Source: CAVSIP01 sp963728075 (GTDB lineage Bacteria > Actinomycetota > Actinomycetes > JAFAQI01 > DASSKL01). Taken from it: a stretch of DNA of 64,000 nt. Where the stretch lies: NCBI GenBank assembly GCA_963728075.1, contig CAVSIP010000003.1, positions 186,001-250,000 of the forward strand, given 5' to 3'. The notes under the pieces were generated by a model. That model ran no database searches. It worked only from the letters and a program-made list of their open reading frames with translations, and was not told the origin of the DNA. Position numbers and translations under genes: made by a program. Of this stretch, positions 55,472-63,331 are shown piece by piece (positions within the stretch are counted from its first letter, which is position 1; the number at the start of each line of letters is the position of its first letter).

Positions 55472-57015
55472 CGGCTCTCGCGCTCGCCGCCACGCTCTCC
55501 CTCACCGCCTGCTCCGGCGGCTCGTCCTCGCCCCGGGCGAGTGGTGACCGGGCCACCAGCCCACCCGGGTCGCCGTCCGCGAGCGTGAGCGCCAGCGCCT
55601 CCGCGTCGGCGTCCGTGCGTCCGGCGCTGGACGCCTTCTACGGGCAGCACCTGTCCTGGTCGTCCTGCGGGGACGGGTTCCAGTGCTCGACGTTGAAGGT
55701 GCCGCTCGACTACGCCCACCCGGACCGGCGGACGATCGACATCTCGGTGATCCGGCTGCGGGCGTCCGACAGCGCGCACCGGATCGGCTCGCTCGTCATC
55801 AACCCGGGTGGCCCCGGCGGCTCGGGCGTGCAGTACGCCCGCTACGCGCGCTACCTGTTCCCCGACCGGATCCGGGCGCGGTTCGACATCGTCGGGTTCG
55901 ACCCGCGCGGGGTCGGGAGGTCGACCCCCGTGCGGTGTCTCGACGACCGCGAGCTCGACCACTACGTGTCGATCGACCCCACGCCCGACAACGAGACGGA
56001 GGTCCAGCAGCTCGTCACCAGCAGCAAGGAGTTCGCCAGCGCCTGCGAGCGCAAGGACGGCTGGCTGCTGCCGTACGTCGGCACGCTCGTGCAGGCGCGC
56101 GACATGGACGTGCTCCGCGCCGCCCTCGGCGACGCGAAGCTGTCCTACCTGGGCAAGAGCTACGGCACCTACCTCGGGGCGAAGTACGCGCAGCTGTTCC
56201 CGACGCACATCCGTGCGCTCGTCCTGGACGGTGCGCTGGACCCGGCCGCGTCGACGGAGGACCTCAACCGGGTACAGGCCAAGGGGTTCGAGGTGGACCT
56301 CGGCGACTTCGTGCGCTGGTGCGTACGGGCGTCCGACTGCCCGCTCGGGCAGTCGGCGACGTCGGCCAACGCGACCCTGCAGCGGCTGGCGCAGCGGGTC
56401 GACGCCCACCCGATCCCCGCGGCGGGTGGGCGCACGCTCGGGCCGGGTGAGTACTTCCTCGCCCTCGCCGACGGCCTGTACGTGCCGAGCCAGGGGTGGC
56501 CGGCGCTGAAGTCCGCGCTCGCCGCCGCGCTGGACAACCGCGGCGGGCCGATGCTGGCGCTGACCGACGACATCACCGAGCGGGGGCCGGACGGTCACTT
56601 CAGCAACCTCATCGAGTCGAACACCGCGATCAACTGCCTCGACCGCCCGTCGCCGAAGGACCTCGCGACCTACCGGCACGACGCCGCGCAGCTCGCCGCC
56701 GAGTCACCGCACTTCGGCGAGGCGATCGCCTGGAGCTCGCTTACCTGCGCCTACTGGCCGGTGCCCCCGGTGGAGGACGCGCACGAGGTCCACGCCAAGG
56801 GAGCGCCGCCGCTGCTCGTCATCGGGACGACCCGTGACCCGGCGACCCCGTACGTCTGGGCGCAGCGGCTCGCCGCGGAGCTGGACTCCGGGGTGCTGCT
56901 CACCTACGACGGCGACGGGCACACCGCGTACGGCCGGGGCAGCCAGTGCGTCGACCAGGCAGTGGACGACTACCTCGTCGATCTGAAGGTCACGCCGGAC
57001 CTGCGCTGCACCTGA
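55447..57015 (+). CDS. Secreted alpha/beta hydrolase, tripeptidyl-aminopeptidase-like lipoprotein (ATC start?)
   Basis: 522 residues if ATC 55447 initiates. That start gives a perfect lipoprotein signal: basic RRR, hydrophobic VAALALAATLSL, lipobox LTAC with Cys22. GAGGAG lies 5 nt before it. The first standard start (GTG 55585) begins after the signal and would yield a cytosolic protein. The catalytic serine is Ser238 in GKSYGTYLG, the oxyanion loop is NPGGPGGSG, and the acid and His lie in GTTRDPATPY and DGDGHTAYGRG. Family members release tripeptides or hydrolyse proline-containing peptides outside the cell. Multiple Cys suggest disulfides. Confidence 0.88.
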   Translation: MRRRIPRVAALALAATLSLTACSGGSSSPRASGDRATSPPGSPSASVSASASASASVRPALDAFYGQHLSWSSCGDGFQCSTLKVPLDYAHPDRRTIDISVIRLRASDSAHRIGSLVINPGGPGGSGVQYARYARYLFPDRIRARFDIVGFDPRGVGRSTPVRCLDDRELDHYVSIDPTPDNETEVQQLVTSSKEFASACERKDGWLLPYVGTLVQARDMDVLRAALGDAKLSYLGKSYGTYLGAKYAQLFPTHIRALVLDGALDPAASTEDLNRVQAKGFEVDLGDFVRWCVRASDCPLGQSATSANATLQRLAQRVDAHPIPAAGGRTLGPGEYFLALADGLYVPSQGWPALKSALAAALDNRGGPMLALTDDITERGPDGHFSNLIESNTAINCLDRPSPKDLATYRHDAAQLAAESPHFGEAIAWSSLTCAYWPVPPVEDAHEVHAKGAPPLLVIGTTRDPATPYVWAQRLAAELDSGVLLTYDGDGHTAYGRGSQCVDQAVDDYLVDLKVTPDLRCT

Positions 57016-57035
57016 GCCGCCCGCCCGGCTTGCTA

Positions 57036-57041
57036 TACCCT
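57036..57041 (+). promoter_or_regulatory. Candidate tRNA promoter -10 (TACCCT)
   Basis: TACCCT, within TATACCCTG, matches TANNNT and lies 22 bp before the tRNA 5' end. No clear -35. Confidence 0.35.
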
Positions 57042-57063
57042 GTACCGGCGCGTTCGCGCGTAC

Positions 57064-57136
57064 GCCGCCTTAGCTCAGTCGGCAGAGCGGCTCACTCGTA
57101 ATGAGCAGGTCATCGGTTCGATTCCGATAGGCGGCT
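57064..57136 (+). tRNA. tRNA-Thr (anticodon CGU)
   Basis: The 73-nt cloverleaf folds fully: acceptor GCCGCCT/AGGCGGC, D-stem GCTC/GAGC, anticodon stem GCTCA/TGAGC with loop CTCGTAA (anticodon CGT), T-arm ATCGG-TTCGATT-CCGAT. Discriminator is T and CCA is encoded immediately after (57137-57139). It reads ACG codons, which are very common at this GC content. Confidence 0.97.
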
Positions 57137-57138
57137 CC

Positions 57139-57183
57139 ACGGCCACGAGGCCCCCGTCCGTTGCGGGCGGGGGCCTCGGCCGT
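57139..57183 (+). terminator. tRNA-Thr terminator hairpin
   Basis: A long GC-rich hairpin begins at the end of the encoded CCA. Outer arms are 57139-57144/57178-57183, the main stem is 57147-57159/57165-57177 with one G-T pair, a 2-nt bulge separates them, and the loop is GTTGC. No T-tract. Confidence 0.75.
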
Positions 57184-57193
57184 AGCCGGCTCC

Positions 57194-57244
57194 CCGGTCG
57201 TGAAGCAAAGTGGCCCCCTGAGGGCCACTTTGCTTCACGACCGG
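57194..57244 (-). terminator. 22-bp perfect inverted repeat, probable terminator
   Basis: Perfect arms 57194-57215 and 57223-57244 with a 7-nt loop whose end bases can also pair. It lies 10 bp past the stop of the diiron-oxidase gene and downstream of the tRNA terminator. The core contains GAAGCAAAGTGG, more AT-rich than its surroundings. It could be a bidirectional terminator or a member of a dispersed intergenic hairpin family. Confidence 0.75.
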
Positions 57245-57254
57245 CGGGCCTGGG

Positions 57255-58223
57255 TCAGGCGGCGCGTGCCGTGGCCCCCATGAGCCGCTCGACGTCGTCG
57301 AAGAAGCGGGCGTTGACCTGCGACCGCCACCAGGCGCCGCGGACGATGCGCGGACCCCAGTCGGGGTGCGCCTCCACCAGCGGCACCACGGCGTGGTCCA
57401 CCCAGTCGCGGCCGTGCCGCGGGTCCACCTCCGCGTGCACACGGTAGAAGTCGTAGGCGTCGTCGGGCACCCCGAGACGGTCGAAGGCCTGCAGGACCAG
57501 GCGGCACCGCGGCCCCGCCTGCAGCTCGACCAGCCCGAGCGCACCGATCATCTCCGGCTGCAGCCAGTGGTTGGTGGCGAGCAGCCCGCCGAGCGCGCTG
57601 CGCTCCAGCGCCGACACCGGCTGCTCCTCCAGCGGTACGGCGGTCAGCCCCAGCGCCCGGACGAGCGCGCGGTACAGCTCGGTGTGGACGTCGCGCAGCT
57701 CGCCGTTACCCATCTCGTCCCAGTAGTTGCCGGCCAGCTCGAGCTTCGGCCGGCCGTCGAGACCCACCTGGCAGGCGGCGACGAGGTCGTCGAAGTCGGC
57801 GTCCGGGCCACCTTCGAGCGTGAGGAAGGCGACCAGCCCGCGGTGGTCGGCGTCGTCGGCGAGCCAGCGATAGGCGCCGGGCAGCCGGTCGCGGGCCGCG
57901 ATCCTGCGCAGCGCCGTGACGGCGTCGTCGTGCGGCACGTCGCCGGGCACCGGGTCGGTGGCCAGCTCGCGCAGCCACTCGTCCTCGAGCCGCCACTTCG
58001 CCGCGGCGACAGCGGGGTGGCCGGCGAGCCGGGCCGCGTCACCCAGCTCGGCCACGGGCGCGGTGTGCAGCCGGTACAGCTGGAGCAGGGCCGCGAACCG
58101 GTCGTGGCGATCGGCGGCGCGCACCCGCGCCAGGCCCCTCAGCGCGGACTCGTCACCGTCCAGCGCCGCGGCGGTGGTGCGGGCGGCGCCTCCGGTGGTG
58201 GCGGCGAACAGTGTCGTCGTCAT
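57255..58223 (-). CDS. Iron-containing redox enzyme, heme-oxygenase-like diiron oxidase (HDO) family
   Basis: 322-residue helical protein. Candidate ligands reproduce the HDO pattern known from SznF: Glu170 in NYWDEMGNG and His180 ten residues on (RDVHTEL), a Glu near 224-233, then His263-x3-Asp267-x2-His270 (VHAEVDPRH). HDO enzymes use O2 at a diiron centre for N-oxygenation, C-C cleavage or desaturation. It is divergent from the 2-oxoacid oxidoreductase operon, and a 12-bp palindrome lies 4 bp upstream of its ATG. No Shine-Dalgarno is obvious. Substrate unknown. Confidence 0.87.
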   Translation of the reverse strand: MTTTLFAATTGGAARTTAAALDGDESALRGLARVRAADRHDRFAALLQLYRLHTAPVAELGDAARLAGHPAVAAAKWRLEDEWLRELATDPVPGDVPHDDAVTALRRIAARDRLPGAYRWLADDADHRGLVAFLTLEGGPDADFDDLVAACQVGLDGRPKLELAGNYWDEMGNGELRDVHTELYRALVRALGLTAVPLEEQPVSALERSALGGLLATNHWLQPEMIGALGLVELQAGPRCRLVLQAFDRLGVPDDAYDFYRVHAEVDPRHGRDWVDHAVVPLVEAHPDWGPRIVRGAWWRSQVNARFFDDVERLMGATARAA

Positions 58224-58227
58224 GCCG

Positions 58228-58239
58228 GGGTACGTACCC
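58228..58239. promoter_or_regulatory. Perfect 12-bp palindrome between divergent genes
   Basis: GGGTACGTACCC is fully self-complementary and sits between the starts of the diiron oxidase and 2-oxoacid oxidoreductase genes, 4 bp from the former ATG. A candidate operator for one dimeric regulator controlling both. Confidence 0.45.
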
Positions 58240-58339
58240 GCCCCGCGACGCGGTAGGCCACCGGCAGGGGACCGGCGGCCGTAGCGCGGAGGACCTTCGC
58301 CCTTACGCCGGGCACCGGGCACGGGGAGACCGTGGAGCC

Positions 58340-58927
58340 ATGTTCCAGGTCCGGGTCCACGGGAGGGGCGGCCAGGGCGTGGTGACCGCCGCCGAGCTGC
58401 TGTCGGTGGCGGCGTTCCGGGAGGGCCGGTACGCGCAGGCATTCCCCAGCTTCGGGTCCGAGCGGACCGGTGCGCCGGTGGTCGCCTTCTGCCGCATCGA
58501 CGACGCCGCGATCCGTACGCGGGAGCCCATCGACGCCCCCGACGCCGTGCTCGTCCAGGACACCAGCCTCGGCCAGCACGTCGACCTGCTGGCCGGCCTC
58601 GGGCCGGACGGCTACGTGCTGCTCAACGCGACCCGGCCGCTGGCGCAGCTGGACGTCGCGGGCCTGGCCGAGCGGTCGCCGGAGCGCGTCGTCACGGTCC
58701 CGGCAACCGAGCTCGCCCTCGAGCACGTCGGGAAACCGGTCCCGAACGCCGCGCTGCTCGGCGCCTTCGCCGCGCTGACCGGTGTGGTCGGCCTCGACGC
58801 GGTCAGCGCCGCGATCGGCGAGAGGTTCCCGGCCGCGGTCGCTGCGCGCAACGTCGACGCGGCCCGGGCCGCGTACGACCACGTCAACGCCACCCTGGAG
58901 AGGTACCGCCGTGCTCAGGCAGGTTGA
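58340..58927 (+). CDS. 2-oxoacid:acceptor oxidoreductase, gamma subunit
   Basis: 195-residue gamma-domain protein (FQVRVHGRGGQGVVTAAELL, AFPSFGSERTGAPV, NAALLGAFAALTG). In pyruvate/2-ketoisovalerate ferredoxin oxidoreductases this domain binds CoA and completes the active site. It is the first gene of a four-gene operon; the alpha gene begins 17 bp inside its 3' end. GGGGAG lies about 10 nt before ATG 58340. Confidence 0.93.
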   Translation: MFQVRVHGRGGQGVVTAAELLSVAAFREGRYAQAFPSFGSERTGAPVVAFCRIDDAAIRTREPIDAPDAVLVQDTSLGQHVDLLAGLGPDGYVLLNATRPLAQLDVAGLAERSPERVVTVPATELALEHVGKPVPNAALLGAFAALTGVVGLDAVSAAIGERFPAAVAARNVDAARAAYDHVNATLERYRRAQAG

Positions 58928-60155
58928 GGGCTCCCGGGCCGTCGCGGAGACCGTCGGGCGGTGCCGCCCGGAGGTCGTCTGCGCGTACCCGATCTCCCCG
59001 CAGACCCACATCGTCGAGGCGCTGTCCGAGCTGGTGAAGTCCGGTGCGCTGGCCGGGTGTGAGTACCTCAACGTCGACTCGGAGTTCGCGGCGATGTCCG
59101 CGTGCATCGGCGCGTCGGCGGCCGGGGCGCGGACCTACACCGCCACGGCCAGCCAGGGCCTGCTGTTCATGGCCGAGGCCGTCTACAACGCGGCGGGCCT
59201 CGGCCTGCCGATCGTCATGACCGTGGCCAACCGCGCGGTCGGCGCACCGATCAACATCTGGAACGACCACAGCGACTCGATGTCCATGCGGGACGCCGGG
59301 TGGATCCAGCTGTACGCCATGGACAACCAGCACGCCGCCGACCTGCACGTCCTGGCCTTCCGGGTCGCGGAGGAGCTGTCCGTGCCGGTGATGGTCTGCA
59401 TGGACGGGTTCGTGCTGACGCACGCGGTCGACCGGGTGGACGTCGCGTCCCAGCAGCAGGTGGACGCCTTCCTCCCGCCGTACGAGCCCCGCCAGGTGCT
59501 CGACCCGGCCGACCCGGTGTCGATCGGCGCGATGGTGGGCCCGGAGGCCTTCACCGAGGTGCGCTACCTGGCCCACGTCAAGCAGCTGCAGGCGCTGGAC
59601 GTGCTGCCGTCGGTCGCGGACGAGTTCCTCGCGCTGTTCGGCCGCGACGCCGGCCGGCTGGTCACGACGTACCGCTGCGAGGACGCGGAGACCGTCGTCG
59701 TCGCGCTGGGCAGCGTGCTCGGCACCCTGTACGACACCGTCGACGCGCTGCGGGAGTCCGGGGAGCGGATCGGCGTGCTCGGCATCACGTCCTTCCGCCC
59801 GTTCCCGCTGCGCGAGGTGCGCGACGTGCTGTCCCACGCGCGCCGCGTGGTCGTGGTCGAGCGGGCCTTCGCCGTCGGTGTCGGCGGCATCGTGTCGGCG
59901 AACGTCCGCATGGCGAACGAGGGCCTGGACCAGACCACCGTGACGGTGGTCGCCGGGCTCGGCGGCCGGCCCGTCACGCGCAAGGCGCTGCAGCCGGTGC
60001 TGGCCGAGGCGGCCGCGGGCCGGCTGGAGCCGCTGACCTTCCTCGACCTCGACCGCCGGCTCGTGGACCGGGAGCTCGCCCGGATGGGTGAGCGCCGACG
60101 CTCCGGCCCGCACGCCGAGAACATCGTCCGCGACGCAGCCGCGTCCCTGGGGTGA
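58911..60155 (+). CDS. 2-oxoacid:acceptor oxidoreductase, alpha subunit
   Basis: 414 residues with domains I and II of PFOR-type enzymes: CAYPISPQTHIVEALSELVK, SEFAAMSACIGASAAGARTY and ATASQGLLFMAEAVYNAAG bind the thiamine pyrimidine. Domain II covers the Rossmann-like GSVLGTLYDTVDAL and LGITSFRPFPLREVR. The substrate-specificity region does not tell pyruvate from branched 2-oxoacids by eye. GTG 58911 has GGAGAGGT 6 nt upstream; the first 17 bp overlap the gamma gene in another frame. Confidence 0.93.
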   Translation: MLRQVEGSRAVAETVGRCRPEVVCAYPISPQTHIVEALSELVKSGALAGCEYLNVDSEFAAMSACIGASAAGARTYTATASQGLLFMAEAVYNAAGLGLPIVMTVANRAVGAPINIWNDHSDSMSMRDAGWIQLYAMDNQHAADLHVLAFRVAEELSVPVMVCMDGFVLTHAVDRVDVASQQQVDAFLPPYEPRQVLDPADPVSIGAMVGPEAFTEVRYLAHVKQLQALDVLPSVADEFLALFGRDAGRLVTTYRCEDAETVVVALGSVLGTLYDTVDALRESGERIGVLGITSFRPFPLREVRDVLSHARRVVVVERAFAVGVGGIVSANVRMANEGLDQTTVTVVAGLGGRPVTRKALQPVLAEAAAGRLEPLTFLDLDRRLVDRELARMGERRRSGPHAENIVRDAAASLG

Positions 60156-60165
60156 GGTGACCTTC

Positions 60166-61170
60166 GTGTCGCACCAAGCCGTGAAGTTCTACCAGGTCGG
60201 CAGCTTCGCCGTCGGCAACCGCCTGCTCGACCCGGAGCTGCGTACGGTGCAGTCGGAGCCGGACCGGCCGAGCTCGCTGACCTCCGGCCACCGGGCCTGC
60301 CAGGGCTGCGGCGAGGCGCTCGGCGCGCGGTACGCGATGGACGCGGCCATGCGGGCGACCGGCGGTCAGATGGTCGTCGTCAACGCCACCGGCTGCCTCG
60401 AGGTGTTCACGACGCCGTACCCCGAGTCGGCCTGGCAGGTGCCGTGGCTGCACTCGCTGTTCGGCAACGCGCCGGCCGTCGCCACTGGCGTGGCCGCGGC
60501 GCTGCGGGTCAAGGGGCGGGCGGACGTGCGGGTGGTCGCCCAGGGCGGTGACGGCGGCACGGTCGACATCGGCATGGGAGCCCTGTCCGGCATGTTCGAG
60601 CGCAACGACGACGTGCTGTACGTCTGCTACGACAACGAGGCGTACATGAACACCGGCGTCCAGCGCTCCGGCGCGACGCCGCCCGGCGCGCGCACGGCCA
60701 CCACCCAGGCGGTGGGCGAGCAGCCCGGCAACACCTTCGGGCAGGGCAAGGACGCGCCGCGGATCGCGATGGCGCACGAGGTCCCGTACGTCGCGACCGC
60801 GACCGTCGCCGACCTGCACGACCTCGAGGCGAAGGTCACGCACGCGATGCAGCTGCACGGTGCGCGCTACCTGCACGTGCTCGTGCCCTGCCCGCTCGGC
60901 TGGGGCTCCGCGTCCTGCGAGACGGTCCAGCTCGCCCGGCTGGCGAAGGAGACCGGGCTGTTCCCCGTCTTCGAGGCCGAGCACGGCGACGTCGTCTCCG
61001 TCTCGAAGGTGCGCCGCCGGGTGCCGGTCGCCGAGTACCTGCGACCGCAGAAGCGGTTCGCCCACCTGTTCGACGGCTCGCCGTACGCGACGGAGACGCT
61101 CGAGCGCATCCAGGCTCAGGCGGATCGCAACATCGCCCGCTACGGGCTGCTCGAGGAGGAGACCTCCTGA
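60166..61170 (+). CDS. 2-oxoacid:acceptor oxidoreductase, beta (TPP-binding) subunit
   Basis: 334 residues. The TPP motif is QGGDGGTVDIGMGALSGMFE ending in CYDNEAYMNTG. Cysteines for a proximal [4Fe-4S] cluster are in RACQGCGEALG and NATGCLEVF, with another Cys at VPCPLGWG. The layout is that of PorB. I chose GTG 60166 (GAGGTGA about 7 nt upstream); GTG 60157, 1 nt after the alpha stop, is possible. Its stop overlaps the next ATG (TGATG). Confidence 0.93.
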   Translation: MSHQAVKFYQVGSFAVGNRLLDPELRTVQSEPDRPSSLTSGHRACQGCGEALGARYAMDAAMRATGGQMVVVNATGCLEVFTTPYPESAWQVPWLHSLFGNAPAVATGVAAALRVKGRADVRVVAQGGDGGTVDIGMGALSGMFERNDDVLYVCYDNEAYMNTGVQRSGATPPGARTATTQAVGEQPGNTFGQGKDAPRIAMAHEVPYVATATVADLHDLEAKVTHAMQLHGARYLHVLVPCPLGWGSASCETVQLARLAKETGLFPVFEAEHGDVVSVSKVRRRVPVAEYLRPQKRFAHLFDGSPYATETLERIQAQADRNIARYGLLEEETS

Positions 61171-62813
61171 TGGACACGCCGTTCGCCATCACCCTGCGGG
61201 TGGGCTCGAGCCTGACCAACCACACCGGGTCGTGGCGGGTGGAGCGGCCGGTGTACGCCGACCGCATGCCACCCTGCAACGACGCGTGCCCCGCCGGCGA
61301 GAACGTCCAGGGCTGGCTCTACCGGGCCGAGGAGGGCGGGGACGGCTACGAGGACGCCTGGCGGCGGATCATGACGGACAACCCGTTGCCGGCGGTCATG
61401 GGACGGATCTGCTACCGGCCGTGCGAGACGGCGTGCAACCGCGCGCAGCTCGACGAGTCGGTCGGGATCAACTCCGTCGAGCGCTTCCTCGGCGACCTGG
61501 CCATCGAGCGTGGGTGGACGGTGCCCGTGGACGCACCGTGGTCCGGCAAGCGGGTGCTGGTCGTCGGCGCCGGCCCGAGCGGGCTGTCCGCGGCCTACCA
61601 CCTCGCCCGGCTCGGTCACGAGGTGACGGTCGTCGACAGCGAGCCCGAGCCCGGCGGCATGATGCGCTACGGCATCCCCGCGTACCGGCTGCCTCGCGCG
61701 GTGCTCGACGCCGAGGTCGCCCGGATCGCCGCCATGGGGGTGACCTTCCGGATGGGTCACCAGGTCAGCGACGTGGAGCAGGAGCTCGCCGAGGGCAGCT
61801 TCGACGCGGCGTTCCTGGCCGTGGGCGCGCACATCGGCAAGCGCGCGTACGTACCGGCCGGTGAGGCCGCCCGCATCCTCGACGCCGTGTCGGTGCTGCA
61901 CGAGGTGGCCGAGGGCAGCCCGCCGCTGCTGGGGCGTCGGGTGGCGGTCTACGGCGGCGGCAACACGGCCATGGACATGGCGCGTACGGCGCGCCGGCTC
62001 GGAGCCACCGACGCGGTGGTCGTCTACCGCCGCACCCGTGACCGGATGCCCGCCCACGACGAGGAGGTCGCGGAGGCGGTCGAGGAGGGCGTGCGGATGA
62101 AGTGGCTGTCGACCATCGCCCAGGTCGACGGCGACCGGATCGTCCTCGAGCGGATGGAGCTCGACGAGTCGGGCTTCCCCCAGCCGACGGGCGAGTACGA
62201 GGAGCTCGACGCGGACGCGGTCGTGCTGGCGCTGGGGCAGGACTCCGACCTCGGCCTGCTCGAGTCCGTACCGGGGCTGCGCACCGACCACGGTGTGGTG
62301 GTCGTCGACGAGTCGCTCATGTCCAGCCGGCCGGGCATCTTCGCCGGCGGTGACATGGTCCCCGGCGAGCGCACGGCGACTGTCGCGGTGGGGCACGGCA
62401 AGCGCGCCGCGCGCAACATCGACGCCTGGCTGCGCGGCCGGCGGTACGCCCCGGGTCCGCGGCCCCCGCTGGCCACGTACGACCGGCTGAACACCTGGTA
62501 CTACTCGGACGCGCCGCACGTCGTGCGCCCGCGCCTCGAGCAGGCCCGCCGCATCGGCACCTTCGACGAGGTGGTCGGCGGCCTCACCGAGCCGGACGCG
62601 CTGTTCGAGGCGCGCCGCTGCATGTCCTGCGGCAACTGCTTCGAGTGCGACAACTGCTACGGCATGTGCCCGGACGACGCGATCATCAACAACGGGCCCG
62701 GCCTGCGGTTCACCATCGACTACGAGTACTGCAAGGGCTGCGGCATCTGCGCGAACGAATGTCCCGCCGGGGCGATCGAGATGGTGCCGGAGAGCCGCGC
62801 CGCGCAGACGTGA
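61170..62813 (+). CDS. GltD-like FAD/NAD(P) oxidoreductase fused to 2[4Fe-4S] ferredoxin domain
   Basis: 547 residues. The N-terminal Fer4_20 cysteines are CNDACPAGENVQGW and CYRPCETACNR. An FAD domain (VLVVGAGPSGLSAAYHLARL) and an NAD(P) domain (RVAVYGGGNTAMDMARTARR) follow, as in the glutamate synthase small subunit. At the C-terminus (about 485-540) a ferredoxin-like domain carries two clusters: CMSCGNCFECDNCYGMCP and CKGCGICANECP. This tail replaces the separate delta ferredoxin subunit of 2-oxoacid oxidoreductases, so electrons should pass directly to FAD and NAD(P). TGATG coupled to the beta gene. Confidence 0.93.
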   Translation: MDTPFAITLRVGSSLTNHTGSWRVERPVYADRMPPCNDACPAGENVQGWLYRAEEGGDGYEDAWRRIMTDNPLPAVMGRICYRPCETACNRAQLDESVGINSVERFLGDLAIERGWTVPVDAPWSGKRVLVVGAGPSGLSAAYHLARLGHEVTVVDSEPEPGGMMRYGIPAYRLPRAVLDAEVARIAAMGVTFRMGHQVSDVEQELAEGSFDAAFLAVGAHIGKRAYVPAGEAARILDAVSVLHEVAEGSPPLLGRRVAVYGGGNTAMDMARTARRLGATDAVVVYRRTRDRMPAHDEEVAEAVEEGVRMKWLSTIAQVDGDRIVLERMELDESGFPQPTGEYEELDADAVVLALGQDSDLGLLESVPGLRTDHGVVVVDESLMSSRPGIFAGGDMVPGERTATVAVGHGKRAARNIDAWLRGRRYAPGPRPPLATYDRLNTWYYSDAPHVVRPRLEQARRIGTFDEVVGGLTEPDALFEARRCMSCGNCFECDNCYGMCPDDAIINNGPGLRFTIDYEYCKGCGICANECPAGAIEMVPESRAAQT

Positions 62814-62881
62814 CCTTCGGCCCCACCACGGCCGACGTTCAGCCCGGGGCGCGGCGCCGCCAGAGGTGGTGTCGTCGGGGC

Positions 62882-63331
62882 ATGGGTCTGGGTCGCTGGT
62901 TCCGTCGGCGCTCCGATGACGGCGTGGGCGCCGCCGGGGAGCGGCTGGCCGCGGAGTGCGAGGCGTTCCTCGACGGCCGGTACTCCACCTTGCTGCGCCG
63001 TCAGCCGTACGGCGGGGTGCCGGCGTGGGTGTGGTTGAACCCGCTGGCGCACCGCTCGGCCGAGGACCTGGACCGCTTCGCCGGGGACACCCAGGGCGCG
63101 GTGCACCGGCCCCGGCTGAGCTGGCGGGAGTGCCAGACCATCATCGCCGCGGAGCTGTTCCGGCACGCCGACGGCGACGTGGCCGAGTTCCAGCGCATCC
63201 AGCGGGAGGTGCTCCAGCCGCTCGAGTGCGCGCTGGCCGCCTACCCGGGGCTGACCCCGGACGACCTGACCTGGCTGGCGCTGGCGAGCATGGCGGAGCC
63301 GGTCGGTCACTTCGAGGACAGCGACAGCTAG
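62882..63331 (+). CDS. Hypothetical protein
   Basis: 149 residues from ATG 62882, or 173 from GTG 62810, which overlaps the previous stop. A basic start (MGLGRWFRRRSDDG) leads to a helical, Trp-rich core (VPAWVWLNPLAHRSAEDLD, RLSWRECQTIIAAELFRHAD) and an acidic end. I do not recognise the family and it has no signal peptide. It converges with, and overlaps by 4 bp, the regulator gene. Confidence 0.75.
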   Translation: MGLGRWFRRRSDDGVGAAGERLAAECEAFLDGRYSTLLRRQPYGGVPAWVWLNPLAHRSAEDLDRFAGDTQGAVHRPRLSWRECQTIIAAELFRHADGDVAEFQRIQREVLQPLECALAAYPGLTPDDLTWLALASMAEPVGHFEDSDS

